Source: Gonocerus acuteangulatus (Eukaryota > Arthropoda > Insecta > Hemiptera > Coreidae). From it: a stretch of DNA of 64,000 bases. Each line of letters begins with the position of its first letter. Positions within the stretch are counted from its first letter, which is position 1. Below the pieces are notes generated by a model. That model was given only the letters and a program-made list of their open reading frames with translations, did not search any database and was not told the DNA's origin. Positions 48,643-58,662 of this stretch are shown here, one piece after another. Made by a program: the position numbers and the translations under genes. Location of the stretch: positions 2,134,771 to 2,198,770 of the forward strand of contig OX328126.1 in NCBI GenBank assembly GCA_946811695.1. Reading direction: 5' to 3'.

Positions 48643-49835
48643 CTAGTTTGTTTTTCTTTGGGATTTTCAGATATTTTAATGAGCTCTCTCATTCGAACTA
48701 ACTTCCGGAAACTGCTGGCGCCTAAGATCTTACTTTAGTTTCAAATTTCATTCTACATTTTTTTTCATTGGTTTACAATCTTTCCTGCCTGTTTAGTGGA
48801 GATTCTGTCTGAGTGACAGGGGATTCATAAAACCGATCTTTAATCAAATGTAATGAAGGAATTTCGATACAAAAGTATTAGATAAGGTTTGAATATTTCC
48901 AAAATCCTTTATCTATTCATTTAAAGATTTATAGCTTACTTAGAGACAAATTCAGTTAATTCTAAGGGTAACAATTCAGGAGTTCCAAAGTTCCGATGAG
49001 TATTTTGAGTTACGATAAAAGGGAGAGTATTTTTCAAACCCTGAATTCTTTCTCTCTTTGTTGGATCAACAACTTAGTTATTTTTTTGAACATTTTTTTT
49101 ATTAATGCTGAATGAATAAAATCTTTAATAAGCTGTAAGAAAGTGACTATCCAGCTGAGAAAGAGTTAATCCTGCATAGACTGTGACTAGGCCACAGTAC
49201 TGACAGAGAGAGGATAAGAGCCTAGCCCTGAGCTGGCTTAGCTTGTCGTCAGAACCATCTCTTCAGCTATCAGGAAATCCTGGAACTCCATCATACTTCT
49301 CCTGCTATTCTCAGCATTTCATGAATATTACCTTCTTCAAATATCTTCTCCAGCTTCGAAAGAATATAGGACTAAACAATAGATATTATCTATGTATTTA
49401 ATGGAGAAGGGCCTCAGAAGAGGAAGGTACTATTGGACAAGATGTCGAGGCAGGGTTGGGAAGACTTACCAAGGTATATAAACTATCTTGACGTGGCCCT
49501 CCTAGATTCTCTATCTATGTGTAAACAATACAACAGTAATATTCGATGGAGTTTCTCTATGCAAGTTGACATCTTGATGTTTGCTCAGCTTAGTGTGGAC
49601 AAATTGAAATTGTGTTGTTGAGTGGGCGAAGTATTGGTTTGCTGATGTGCTTCCTTCGTTAAATATATATTTTTCCATAAAAAAATATTGTTTTCATAGA
49701 AAAGAGCAAGCAATTTTGTGCGTTTCCATTGTGTGCATTTCAAATTTCACCTAGAATAGTATTTGTATGAGAACATAGTTCTGGCGAGTCCCTGGATATT
49801 AAATTATTCCATTCTACTCCTTAACTCGTGGATTT
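48639..49835. other. Spacer without recognisable genes
   Basis: AT-rich single-copy-looking DNA. Short ORFs such as 49433-49621 show no recognisable domain. Confidence 0.6.
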
Positions 49836-50104
49836 AAAACTGTTGAAGTTATATGAATACATTAAACCCGGGACTGGTGGTAGCACAGCTGGCCTCCAGC
49901 TACCACAATGAAATCATACATAAAACTGTTGAAGTTATATGAATACATTAAACCCACGGGACTGGTGGTAGCACAGCTGGCCTCCAGCTACCACAATGAA
50001 ATCATACATAAAACTGTTGAAGTTATATGAATACATTAAACCCACGGGACTGGTGGTAGCACAGCTGGCCTCGAGCTACCACAATGAAATCATACATAAA
50101 ACTG
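49836..50104. repeat. 88-bp tandem repeat with internal hairpin, ~3 units
   Basis: AAAACTGTTGAAGTTATATG starts at 49836, 49922 and 50010, and a partial AAAACTGG at 50098 (spacings 86, 88, 88). Each unit contains GTGGTAGC, then AGCTGG, CCT, CCAGCT and ACCAC, which can fold into a strong hairpin. The first unit lacks two bases (CCCGGG versus CCCACGGG). Confidence 0.9.
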
Positions 50105-50770
50105 GATTCAGATGAAATATAGAGGAAGATATCGTTTTGAACGAAAAAGTCGTCCAATAGAAATAGAAATGAAATTCTGAAAACTGTGAAAAAGAGAAAA
50201 AAAAAAAACCCCCAGAGAGTAACATATTCCTGTGGACAATGGAAGAGGTAGTGAATATGACAGGGGAGTGAATGAGAAGTGGGGTTTGATGGAGACGAAA
50301 GCTCCTAATTTGAATAACCGCCGAGTGGTAGAGCCACATATACCTGCCAGCCATCTGTTATGGCGCACCATTCGCCGCCAAAATAACCGGAACGCTTAGG
50401 AAATGGTCGCTGGTGGATTGTAGCGACTCCAATATAGGACACGAGGGAGAGAAGGGGAGAGAGAGGGGGGGGGAGAGAGATCCATTGGGCAGCTTTAAGG
50501 CTTGTCAGAATGGTAAAGTCCGTTTTAAACTTTAATATACCTAGTATATTCGAATTTATGATAGTTATACTTATACAGATTAGACAAGTTTTTTTTTTTT
50601 TGGGGTATTCCTTCAACAATTATTAGATCACAATAATTAAAGTTTAATCTAACCAGAATTTATTTATCTTAGTTTTGATAAAATTGAAAGAAAAGCTTCT
50701 AACTGGTGTGTCGTTTCTAAGCACTCGAAATAAACTATATGATTTTTAGTTTTAGCAATAAGAGGCAAGT
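50105..50770. other. Spacer with purine-rich tracts
   Basis: A-tract and GA/G-rich tracts occur at about 50188-50205 and 50442-50480, and a T-tract at about 50588. The three overlapping minus-strand ORFs at 50076-50619 pass through these tracts in different frames and show no domain, so none is called. Confidence 0.55.
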
Positions 50771-52390
50771 GAATTGCCTTCAAATGATTTGTGTTCTATT
50801 CCATCCGTCAAAACACTTATACAACTCATGATAAGACAGTACGGATCAAGTGAATTGCCTTCAAATGATTTGTGTTCTATTCCATCCGTCAAAACACTTA
50901 TACAACTCATGATAAGACAGTACGGATCAAGTGAATTGCCTTCAAATGATTTGTGTTCTATTCCATCCGTCAAAACACTTATACATCTCATGATGAGACA
51001 GGACGGATCAAGTGAATTGCCTTCAAATGATTTGTGTTCTATTCCATCCGTCAAAACACTTATACAACTCATGATAAGACAGTACGGATCAAGTGAATTG
51101 CCTTCAAATGATTTGTGTTCTATTCCATCCGTCAAAACACTTATACAACTCATGATGAGACAGTACGGATCAAGTGAATTGCCTTCAAATGATTTGTGTT
51201 CTATTCCATCCGTCAAAACACTTATACAACTCATGATAAGACAGTACGGATCAAGTGAATTGCCTTCAAATGATTTGTGTTCTATTCCATCCGTCAAAAC
51301 ACTTATACAACTCATGATAAGACAGTACGGATCAAGTGAATTGCCTTCAAATGATTTGTGTTCTATTCCATCCGTCAAAACACTTATACAACTCATGATA
51401 AGACAGTACGGATCAAGTGAATTGCCTTCAAATGATTTGTGTTCTATTCCATCCGTCAAAACACTTATACATCTCATGATGAGACAGGACGGATCAAGTG
51501 AATTGCCTTCAAATGATTTGTGTTCTATTCCATCCGTCAAAACACTTATACAACTCATGATAAGACAGTACGGATCAAGTGAATTGCCTTCAAATGATTT
51601 GTGTTCTATTCCATCCGTCAAAACACTTATACAACTCATGATGAGACAGTACGGATCAAGTGAATTGCCTTCAAATGATTTGTGTTCTATTCCATCCGTC
51701 AAAACACTTATACAACTCATGATAAGACAGTACGGATCAAGTGAATTGCCTTCAAATGATTTGTGTTCTATTCCATCCGTCAAAACACTTATACAACTCA
51801 TGATAAGACAGTACGGATCAAGTGAATTGCCTTCAAATGATTTGTGTTCTATTCCATCCGTCAAAACACTTATACATCTCATGATGAGACAGGACGGATC
51901 AAGTGAATTGCCTTCAAATGATTTGTGTTCTATTCCATCCGTCAAAACACTTATACATCTCATGATAAGACAGGACGGATCAAGTGAATTGCCTTCAAAT
52001 GATTTGTGTTCTATTCCATCCGTCAAAACACTTATACATCTCATGATAAGACAGTACGGATCAAGTGAATTGCCTTCAAATGATTTGTGTTCTATTCCAT
52101 CCGTCAAAACACTTATACATCTCATGATGAGACAGTACGGATCAAGTGAATTGCCTTCAAATGATTTGTGTTCTATTCCATCCGTCAAAACACTTATACA
52201 TCTCATGATGAGACAGGACGGATCAAGTGAATTGCCTTCAAATGATTTGTGTTCTATTCCATCCGTCAAAACACTTATACATCTCATGATGAGACAGTAC
52301 GGATCAAGTGAATTGCCTTCAAATGATTTGTGTTCTATTCCATCCGTCAAAACACTTATACATCTCATGATAAGACAGGGCGAATTCAAG
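50771..52390. repeat. 81-bp tandem array, ~20 units
   Basis: Units read GAATTGCCTTCAAATGATTT, GTGTTCTATTCCATCCGTCA, AAACACTTATACA(A/T)CTC and ATGA(T/G)AAGACAG. Because 81 bp is 27 codons, both strands are open throughout (about 540 codons each). The near-identity of the units and the absence of any non-repeat coding flank argue against a protein. Variants (ACAACTC/ACATCTC, GTACGG/GGACGG) recur in blocks; the five-unit pattern starting at 50771 repeats from about 51200. Confidence 0.95.
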
Positions 52391-52514
52391 TGAATTGTGT
52401 CAAATATTTTATTGACATCAAATCACATCTTGACAACATATATATTGAAAGCTAAACTATGACATATCGGACAACATTACAGATGGGGGTCAATATATAC
52501 ACAAAACAAACACA

Positions 52515-52770
52515 TACTCCGCAGGCCGACTCCCAGGAACTGCGTCATCTTAGCGCGGTTCCGTTCTTATCTCTAGGTTCATTTGGAAAGATTGAAATAG
52601 AAACTGTTATGATATTGGTTCGACATTTCGAGAAATAGGTTTATGAACCTAGATACAAGACAAAGGGCCAGCGTACCCTTACCTTGAAATACACAACGGG
52701 CAATTGAAACCTCAAATTGTTTGCACAATAACCTGAATCAACCAAACAACTAATTTAACTCTCTCCTGAA
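52515..52770. repeat. Dispersed repeat, copy 2 (unexpanded relative of the 49-bp array locus)
   Basis: Shares CGTCATCTTAGCGCG and GAAATAGAAACTGTT with 44430-44560. It then carries a single segment CCTTGAAATACACAACGGGC, which aligns to the start of the 49-bp unit (CCCTGAAATAACGGG). It ends with ACAACTAATTTAACTC, similar to the right flank of the 49-bp array, then an A-tract (about 52778-52804) that may be a retrotransposon tail. Confidence 0.7.
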
Positions 52771-52772
52771 AT

Positions 52773-52804
<32 letters not shown>

Positions 52805-52805
<1 letters not shown>

Positions 52806-53269
52806 CACACACGACAGATATTTGGCGTAAACAAGTACAGCAAATAACATAAGCGGATCGGATATCCCTGTTCCGGCGTTTGGTAAAATTATGGAATTAT
52901 TACGAGTTTACAAAACTCAACTTTTTTCAACTTCTTCCTCATTATTTTCACCAAAGAATATACAAAAGTCCGTCAGGCAGGAGCTGCATAACTAAGCACT
53001 TTCCTCAGAATTTGGGTAGTGTAGACTGCTTTCCAGAACAATTTGCTTAAAATATCCTACATAAATAAAATAAAAACATGAATAGTTCTCTTTTAAATTT
53101 GTAATGAGTAACTGTTCAATTATTAATTTGCTTCCAGAGTTATGTTTACACATGGTACCTATTACATTACGTAATAAATACAAAAAACCTTATAACATCG
53201 TATTTTGATCTAACGCAGGAACAGGATACAGTCACTCTAGTGGTAGAAAGCGCTCCTTGCGGCGGCTTT
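52805..53269. other. AT-rich spacer
   Basis: No gene is seen. A short GC-richer piece at 53222-53285 (TAGTGGTAGAAAGCGCTCC) immediately precedes the 143-bp repeats and may be the head of that element. Confidence 0.55.
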
Positions 53270-54016
53270 GTGAACCTACGTCTGCCGGGCTTTTCTATTG
53301 AAATATATTAAAAATTAAACCCCCGCTTTCCGATTGACCGATTCAGCTCATTTTTACAACACTTCTTTCTCATGAGTTACCCACGACGTATACCGCGTTT
53401 CGTTACAATGCAGCAGAAATTACGACCGGTATGAGTATATTAGGAATTTGGGTCCGGAGTAAACCCCCCCTTCTAATGAACCGATTTAGTTTATTTTTAC
53501 AACACAGATTTACCTGTAGATTACCACTACGAATACCGAGTTTCGTCGAAATATACCAAAAATCACGGCTGGTAGTGGCGAATTGGTATTTTGGGTCCGG
53601 AGTAAACCCCCTCTCCTAATAAACCGATTTAGTTTATTTTTACAACACATATTTACCTGTGGATTACCACTATGAATACCAAATTTCGTCGAAATATACC
53701 AAAAATCACGGCTGGAAGTGGCGAATTGGTATTGTGGGCCCGGAGTAAACCCCCCCCTCCTAATGAACCGATTTAGTTCATTTTTATATATAATTTTTCT
53801 CTCTATATTACCACTACGAATACCAAGTTTCGTTGAAATATAACAAATATTACGGCTGACATAGTCACATTAGTGCTTTGGGTTCGGGGTAAACCCCCCC
53901 TTCCAGTGGACCGACTTTGGTGGTTAACGAACTCGTTCAATCGTTTGCTAATTGAATGCTATATACCAAGTTTCGTGACGATAAAACAAAAACTCTGGCC
54001 GCTTTCGTGTTAACAG

Positions 54017-54027
<11 letters not shown>
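53270..54027. repeat. ~143-bp tandem repeat, ~5 diverged units, ending in a CA/TA tail
   Basis: ACCGATT(T/C) anchors occur at 53337, 53480, 53623, 53767 and ~53910, spacings 143-144 bp. Units carry GGTCCGGAGTAAACCCCCCC and a block like TACCAAGTTTCGTCGAAATA. The array ends with CAGACACACACACA running into (TA)n, a tail common in arthropod interspersed elements. Units differ more than in the other arrays, so this is older. Confidence 0.88.

Positions 54028-54084
<57 letters not shown>
54028..54084. repeat. (TA)n microsatellite
   Basis: About 55 bp of alternating TA directly following a short CA run at the end of the 143-bp repeats. Confidence 0.96.
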
Positions 54085-54088
<4 letters not shown>

Positions 54089-54363
54089 AAATTTTAACGG
54101 AGGTCATTTTCGGTGTCTACTAGGTAGGATCGATAAAGATTTGAAGAAATTTTTCAAAAATTCCGTCATGAGTCTAACCGCAATAGCTACATTCCTTCGG
54201 AGGAAAATGCTAAAAACTCTTATTTTTACATTCCTTTTACTAGAAATTGTCGTAGAACTGAAATATGAGCATGTAAACAGAATGACAAATCATCTGTTAC
54301 GGTACAATCATAACGGTATTCATAGGTCATAATCGATTATATCTAGCGGTAAAGGTCACAAAA

Positions 54364-54368
<5 letters not shown>

Positions 54369-54413
<45 letters not shown>

Positions 54414-54419
54414 TCTCTC
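54369..54419. repeat. (CT)n microsatellite
   Basis: About 50 bp of CT dinucleotides with one CACA interruption. The preceding stretch 54085-54368 shows no gene I can support. Confidence 0.96.
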
Positions 54420-54459
54420 TAATTTAACAATTTTAACACCTTTTCTACAGGCATTAGTT

Positions 54460-54680
54460 TTATTTATGTAGTGTTTATGCATTCTAGTGTTATTTATGTA
54501 GTGTTTATGCATTCTAGTGTTATTTATGTAGTGTTTATGCATTCTAGTGTTATTTATGTAGTGTTTATGCATTCTAGTGTTATTTATGTAGGGTTTATGC
54601 ATTCTAGTGTTATTTATGTAGGGTTTATGCATTCTAGTTTTATTTATGTAGGGTTTATGCATTCTAGTGTTATTTTGTGC
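54460..54680. repeat. 30-bp tandem repeat, ~7 units
   Basis: Seven-plus copies of a 30-bp unit (ATTCTAGTGTTATTTATGTA then GTGTTTATGC). The later units have GGGTTTATGC and one has TTTT. The 30-bp period keeps both strands open (MFMHSSVIYV on plus), with no sign of a gene. Confidence 0.95.
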
Positions 54681-55015
54681 ATAGAAGGAAATACCCCACA
54701 CTAACACAGCATGAAGGTAGACCAAGGCACGCCAGATATGCCCTTCGCCAGTTCTAATATAAACCTAATAGAACTATAAATATGAAGGAAGTGGTTCGCC
54801 TGGAATCCAGCCCATGGAGTAATTGCAAGTCTCTTCTCGCACCCTCGTCTCAAGAAGAGTCTTGGGGGGTAGGGGATGGGGCGACGGAGGTGGCATTCTT
54901 CCAATACTTTCTCTGCAAGGGTGACACATACGCTTGTGGGTGTGCGTTTTTGTGGGTGTTGCTTGGGTTCATACTCACACACACCTACATGTATGCACAC
55001 AAACACGCATATATC

Positions 55016-55017
<2 letters not shown>

Positions 55018-55074
<57 letters not shown>
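55018..55074. repeat. (TA)n microsatellite
   Basis: About 55 bp of alternating TA preceded by CACACA and CATATATCG. The stretch 54681-55017 before it has no supported gene. Confidence 0.96.
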
Positions 55075-55078
<4 letters not shown>

Positions 55079-55099
55079 CAATTTGAACCTATTCACCGA

Positions 55100-56248
55100 T
55101 GCGTCCACTCCCTGGTTCTGGGCGGGACCTGTCAGAGAGACCCTAGACAAGAGAATCCTGTTACTTGACACCCACTCCCTGGTTCTGGGCGGGACCTGTC
55201 AGAGGGACCCTAGACAAGAGAATCCTGTTACTTGACATCCACTCCCTGGTTCTGGGCGGGATCTGTCAGAGGGACCCTAGACAAGAGCATCCTGTTACTT
55301 GACATCCACTCCCTGGTTCTGGGCAGGAGCTGTCAAAGAGACCTAGACAAGAGTAACCTGTCACTTGGCATCCACTCCCTGGTTGAGACAAGCATGCAGC
55401 TAATGGGCAGGACCTGTCAGAGAGACCTAGACAAGAGTAACCTGTCTCTTGACATCCACTCCCTGGTTGAGACAAGCATGCAGCTAATGGGCAGGACCTG
55501 TCAGAGAGACCTAGACAAGACTAACCATTTACTTGACATCCATTCCCAGGTTCTGGGCGGGAGCTGTCAGAGAGACCCTAGACAAGAGAATCCTGTTACT
55601 TGACACCCACTCCCTGGTTCTGGGCGGGACCTGTCAGAGGGACCCTAGACAAGAGAATCCTGTTACTTGACATCCACTCCCTGCTTCTGGTCGGGACCTG
55701 TCAGGGAGACCCTAGACAAGAGTAACCTGTCACTTGACATCCACTCCCTGGTTGCGACAGCATGCAGCTAATGGGCAGGACCTGTCAGAGAGACCTAGAC
55801 AAGAGTAACCTGTTACTTGACATCCATTCCCAGGTTCTGGGCGGGAGCTGTCAGAGAGACCTAGACAAGAGTAACCTGTCACTTGACATCCACTCCCTGG
55901 TTGAGACAAGCATGCAGCTAATGGGCAGGACATGTCAGAGAGACCCTAGACAAGAGTAACCTATTACTTGACATCCACTCCCTGCTTCTGGTCGGGACCT
56001 GTCAGGGAGACCCTAGACAAGAGTAGCCTGTCACTTGACATCCACTCCCTGGTTGAGACAAGCATGCAGCTAATGGGCAGGACATGTCAGAGAGACCCTA
56101 GACATGAGTAACCTATTACTTGACATCCAATCCCTGCTTCTGGTCGGGACCTGTCAGGGAGACCCTAGACAAGAGTAACCTGTCACTTGACATCCACTCC
56201 CTGGTTGAGACAAGCATGCAGCTAATGGACAGGACCTGTCAGAGAGAA
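55100..56248. repeat. 67/80-bp composite tandem repeat, ~16 units
   Basis: Two related unit types alternate irregularly. Both contain TTGACATCCACTCCCTGGTT and ACCTGTCAGAGAGACC with TAGACAAGAG. The ~67-bp type has CTGGGCGGG; the ~80-bp type replaces it with GAGACAAGCATGCAGCTAAT. Small indels (GACCCTAG versus GACCTAG) change the frame between units, which argues against coding. Confidence 0.93.
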
Positions 56249-56502
56249 GTAGTTAAGAAAATGTCTGTTCTGAGCCTGTAAGAGGTCATTCACCCCTGTC
56301 TGCATTCCTTGTCAAGGTCAAAGCTTGAAGCATTAAAGGAGTCTGTCTTTTTTTATTTTTAATCATGAAATGTCAAGGTCCTTGCCGTCTCCCTCTCCCA
56401 TGTGTTACTCTTTTTTCCAACTGCTGGAGTTCATTACTCACCACACAGATTTATTTTAGATCTATTTGCAATTAGTTACTAGCTGTGCACCAACAAGATC
56501 AG
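56249..56502. other. Left boundary region of the virus-like cluster
   Basis: About 250 bp between the composite repeat and the first BIR gene. I see no clear terminal inverted repeat and no TATATAAG box of the kind found elsewhere in the cluster. A T-tract lies near 56348. Confidence 0.5.
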
Positions 56503-56868
56503 ATGTCAAAGTTGGTTCGTAAAAATTTGAGATATGAAGAGAATCGCTTATCGACGTTTATCGGTTGGCGTTCTCCAGTGAGTCCTTTGAAATTAGCCGC
56601 CGCTGGATTTTATTACCTCCAAGTATACGATCGAACAAGATGTGCATTTTGTGGTCTCGTCTTACACGAATGGGAACCTAACGACGATCCCCTCCAAGAT
56701 CATAAGAAGTGGGCCGGCAACGAATGTCCTTTTTTAAAATATTTAAATCAGTTGGAAAGACTACCTATGAAGTTCGATTCGGACGAATGTGGACCATCTA
56801 TTGACGTTTGCGGATGTTTAAAGGATAATAGTGAAGTGCTGTTGAGAAAAAGCTCTTGCTGTTGTTAA
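56503..56868 (+). CDS. Single-BIR inhibitor-of-apoptosis-like protein
   Basis: This 121-residue protein has one complete BIR zinc domain: an RLSTFIGW entry, LAAAGFYY helix, then C47xxC50, H67 and C75, matching the BIR spacing CX2C-X16-H-X7-C. BIR domains bind caspases or their antagonists, and viral IAPs block host cell death; that role is inferred here. There is no RING finger; the tail ends in KSSCCC. Single-BIR, RING-less proteins are shorter than canonical IAPs, so other BIR roles remain possible. The ATG at 56503 is chosen; a GTG six codons upstream is not a likely eukaryotic start. The next ORF begins 2 nt after the stop. The frame is intact. Confidence 0.85.
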   Translation: MSKLVRKNLRYEENRLSTFIGWRSPVSPLKLAAAGFYYLQVYDRTRCAFCGLVLHEWEPNDDPLQDHKKWAGNECPFLKYLNQLERLPMKFDSDECGPSIDVCGCLKDNSEVLLRKSSCCC

Positions 56869-56870
56869 AA

Positions 56871-57089
56871 ATGAAAAAAATAAGTATGAAGAAACGTATA
56901 CATTTTTTTCTTCGAGAACTGGAAACTTTAAGACATCAGATAATACGTTATGAAGCAAAACGAAATGAAATAGATCGATTAGTGAAAGAGTTTAATAACC
57001 TCCAGATTTCCAAAAACAATTCCCATCACCAAAAACAAGCAGATTCGAGTTGGCCTTCACAATGGTATTCCGACGGGGGGTTTGATTAA
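56871..57089 (+). CDS. Small coiled-coil protein of unknown function
   Basis: A 72-residue ORF beginning 2 nt after the BIR stop. It is rich in Lys, Glu and Arg with a heptad-like stretch (FLRELETLRHQIIRYEAKR, roughly residues 13-31) that suggests a short coiled coil, followed by a polar tail ending WYSDGGFD. I do not recognise a family. The tight spacing to the BIR gene and the similar codon use suggest a real gene or a further exon of the same transcript. The first ATG (56871) is used. Confidence 0.5.
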   Translation: MKKISMKKRIHFFLRELETLRHQIIRYEAKRNEIDRLVKEFNNLQISKNNSHHQKQADSSWPSQWYSDGGFD

Positions 57090-57108
57090 CAAGGATAAGA
57101 TAGTCTAC

Positions 57109-57525
57109 ATGGAGAAAGACGAATGGAAGCACTGTATAGCAGACCAGGCATCGGGGATATTACAATTTTTCAAGAGGAAAGGCAAGTCTGATAATTCATC
57201 TCTGATTTCTTTTAAAAATATATCATGTTCCTTCGCATACTTGGGGAGAAACAGAGTCCTAAGAATAGAATATGCCTATCCTTGGGTATCATTAATTAGT
57301 CTTTCTCCAGCTCCTCACATGACTATAACTTCACCTTGCTCAAGTTTCAACAGGTCCGAGACTATGAAGATCTGCTCCAAGATTGAAGAAATTAACCGTT
57401 CACTCTCATTGTTGGACATGTTTGTTCAAATGTGTGTGGATCAAAACAACTCAAAAGAAGATCTGTCAGTAGATTTAACTTTGAATACGAATACTTTATT
57501 AAACAATCTGTTTTCCAATGTTTAA
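57109..57525 (+). CDS. Hypothetical protein of the virus-like cluster
   Basis: A 138-residue ORF from the first ATG at 57109, 19 nt after the preceding stop. An alternative TTG-initiated frame from 57082 overlaps that ORF and is less likely. The composition is ordinary and globular-looking (SFAYLGRNRVLRIEYAYPW, then Ser/Leu-rich helices IEEINRSLSLLDMFVQMC). No signal peptide, membrane segment or known motif is visible. AATAAA follows directly at 57531, consistent with the end of a plus-strand transcription unit. Confidence 0.55.
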   Translation: MEKDEWKHCIADQASGILQFFKRKGKSDNSSLISFKNISCSFAYLGRNRVLRIEYAYPWVSLISLSPAPHMTITSPCSSFNRSETMKICSKIEEINRSLSLLDMFVQMCVDQNNSKEDLSVDLTLNTNTLLNNLFSNV

Positions 57526-57879
57526 AATTAAATAAATAAAACATAGCTTCATTTAGTTAATTTTGTTTCTTTTCCTCCTTCATCCCAGGTTAAAATAGGT
57601 AAAATAAATGAAAAAAAAAATGCATTTTCAAGGAAGGTTTTATTGAACAAAAGGTACAATTATATTTTAATCATTAATTATCATAACAATGAAATCTTTT
57701 TTCAATAAATTCTTCGTCGGTCTGCCATTCCAGAGGTAAGTTGTTCCAGATCTAATCTAGCTGAAGACGTACAGGAGTAGATTCCTTGGATAAAAGATCC
57801 TTAGCTCGTCCGTGTTTCGATTCCGCATGACAGCATTCAACGTCTCCATTCCCTTCTAATGAGTTATTGCTCATTCTAT
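57526..57879. other. Convergent intergenic region with polyadenylation-like signals
   Basis: AATAAA at 57531 suits the plus-strand genes, and TTTATT near 57639 reads AATAAA on the minus strand for the opposing gene. A 40-codon minus-strand ORF with an ATG lies at 57752-57874, directly after the nuclease/BIR gene's stop codon. It has no recognisable motif and I do not call it a gene. Confidence 0.5.
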
Positions 57880-58581
57880 CTAAACAAGCATGTGTTCCTT
57901 AAACCAAACACACTTTGGAGTGTTTGCTCTGTGATACTCGAACGGTCCTATAGAGCTATTAGTAGTGTTGTAAATTAGATCGCAATAAACGCATTTGACT
58001 TTATCTTCAACATTTCTGATAAATCCGTTAAAGGCTAAGAGATGGTGGGGAGATGCGTTGACTCCATACGTCTGTCTTCTCACTTCTTCCCTCTCAAAGT
58101 CCACTGCTTCGGGATGGTTTCTAACCCATGAGGCAAGTCGATGGGCTTGATTAAAAGAGCATACGTAGCTTGTGTTTAAATGAAAATAACAAATTAATTT
58201 GTCGTCTTCCAAATTTTTAAGATTAGGACAGCCAAAATCGTGTAAATCATACACATCCACAGAGAGCAACTCTTCCAGGAATTTACATTTTTCCAGTCCT
58301 TTACCCCATAAAATGTCATACGAATCAGTGACTGACTTGAGACATGCAATTAAATCGGAGTTGTCTCTCTCGCCGTAAAACCAATCTATTCCGTGTAAGG
58401 ATTTTTTCACCCACAAATTCGTCTTTGACTGTCTTACAGCGTCTTCGACGTCTCGAGGAGGCTTGAAAAACCAATGCCACGCTGTTCCATAACTCGTATC
58501 GACTATTGTCAATTCCTTAACTATTAAAGCATTCGAATTTAAACGGAAACCTTGAAAATCTATTACTGCTGACCTGGTCAT
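57880..58581 (-). CDS. Nuclease-like domain fused to a C-terminal BIR-like zinc domain
   Basis: The 233-residue protein has two parts. Residues ~1-150 start AVIDFQGF and include HGIDWFYGE, YDILWGKGLEKCKFLEELL and NQAHRLASWV. This resembles an RNase H-fold/DEDD-exonuclease-like family seen in arthropod mobile elements: D in VID, a central D/K block and a late His motif. The assignment is tentative. Residues ~165-230 form a BIR-like domain with SPHHLLAFNGF, then C197xxC200, H217 and C224, with the BIR spacing CX2C-X16-H-X6-C. The ATG is at 58581, with a TATA box ~60 nt upstream. The arrangement could tie nucleic-acid handling to IAP-like binding, or use the BIR as a structural zinc module. The frame is intact. 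Confidence 0.75.
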   Translation of the reverse strand: MTRSAVIDFQGFRLNSNALIVKELTIVDTSYGTAWHWFFKPPRDVEDAVRQSKTNLWVKKSLHGIDWFYGERDNSDLIACLKSVTDSYDILWGKGLEKCKFLEELLSVDVYDLHDFGCPNLKNLEDDKLICYFHLNTSYVCSFNQAHRLASWVRNHPEAVDFEREEVRRQTYGVNASPHHLLAFNGFIRNVEDKVKCVYCDLIYNTTNSSIGPFEYHRANTPKCVWFKEHMLV

Positions 58582-58640
58582 ACTTGATACAACGTCTCCT
58601 GTATGTACAGAAATGAGCTCTGGGAGGTAAAATGCAACGT

Positions 58641-58650
58641 CTTATATATA
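58641..58650 (-). promoter_or_regulatory. TATA box upstream of the nuclease/BIR gene
   Basis: On the minus strand the sequence reads TATATATAAG, about 60 nt before the ATG at 58581 and just inside the 81-bp gap after the capsid gene. A TATATAAG box also precedes the 62220 gene. Confidence 0.55.
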
Positions 58651-58662
58651 GTTGGGATGTAT

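Noticed and set aside
50752..52393. 545- and 539-codon ORFs on both strands at the 81-bp array
   Set aside because: Overlapping long ORFs on both strands of a 27-codon tandem repeat are expected by chance.
54782..55235. ORFs across the (TA)n tract and 67/80-bp repeats
   Set aside because: They consist of microsatellite and minisatellite sequence, and frames shift between units.
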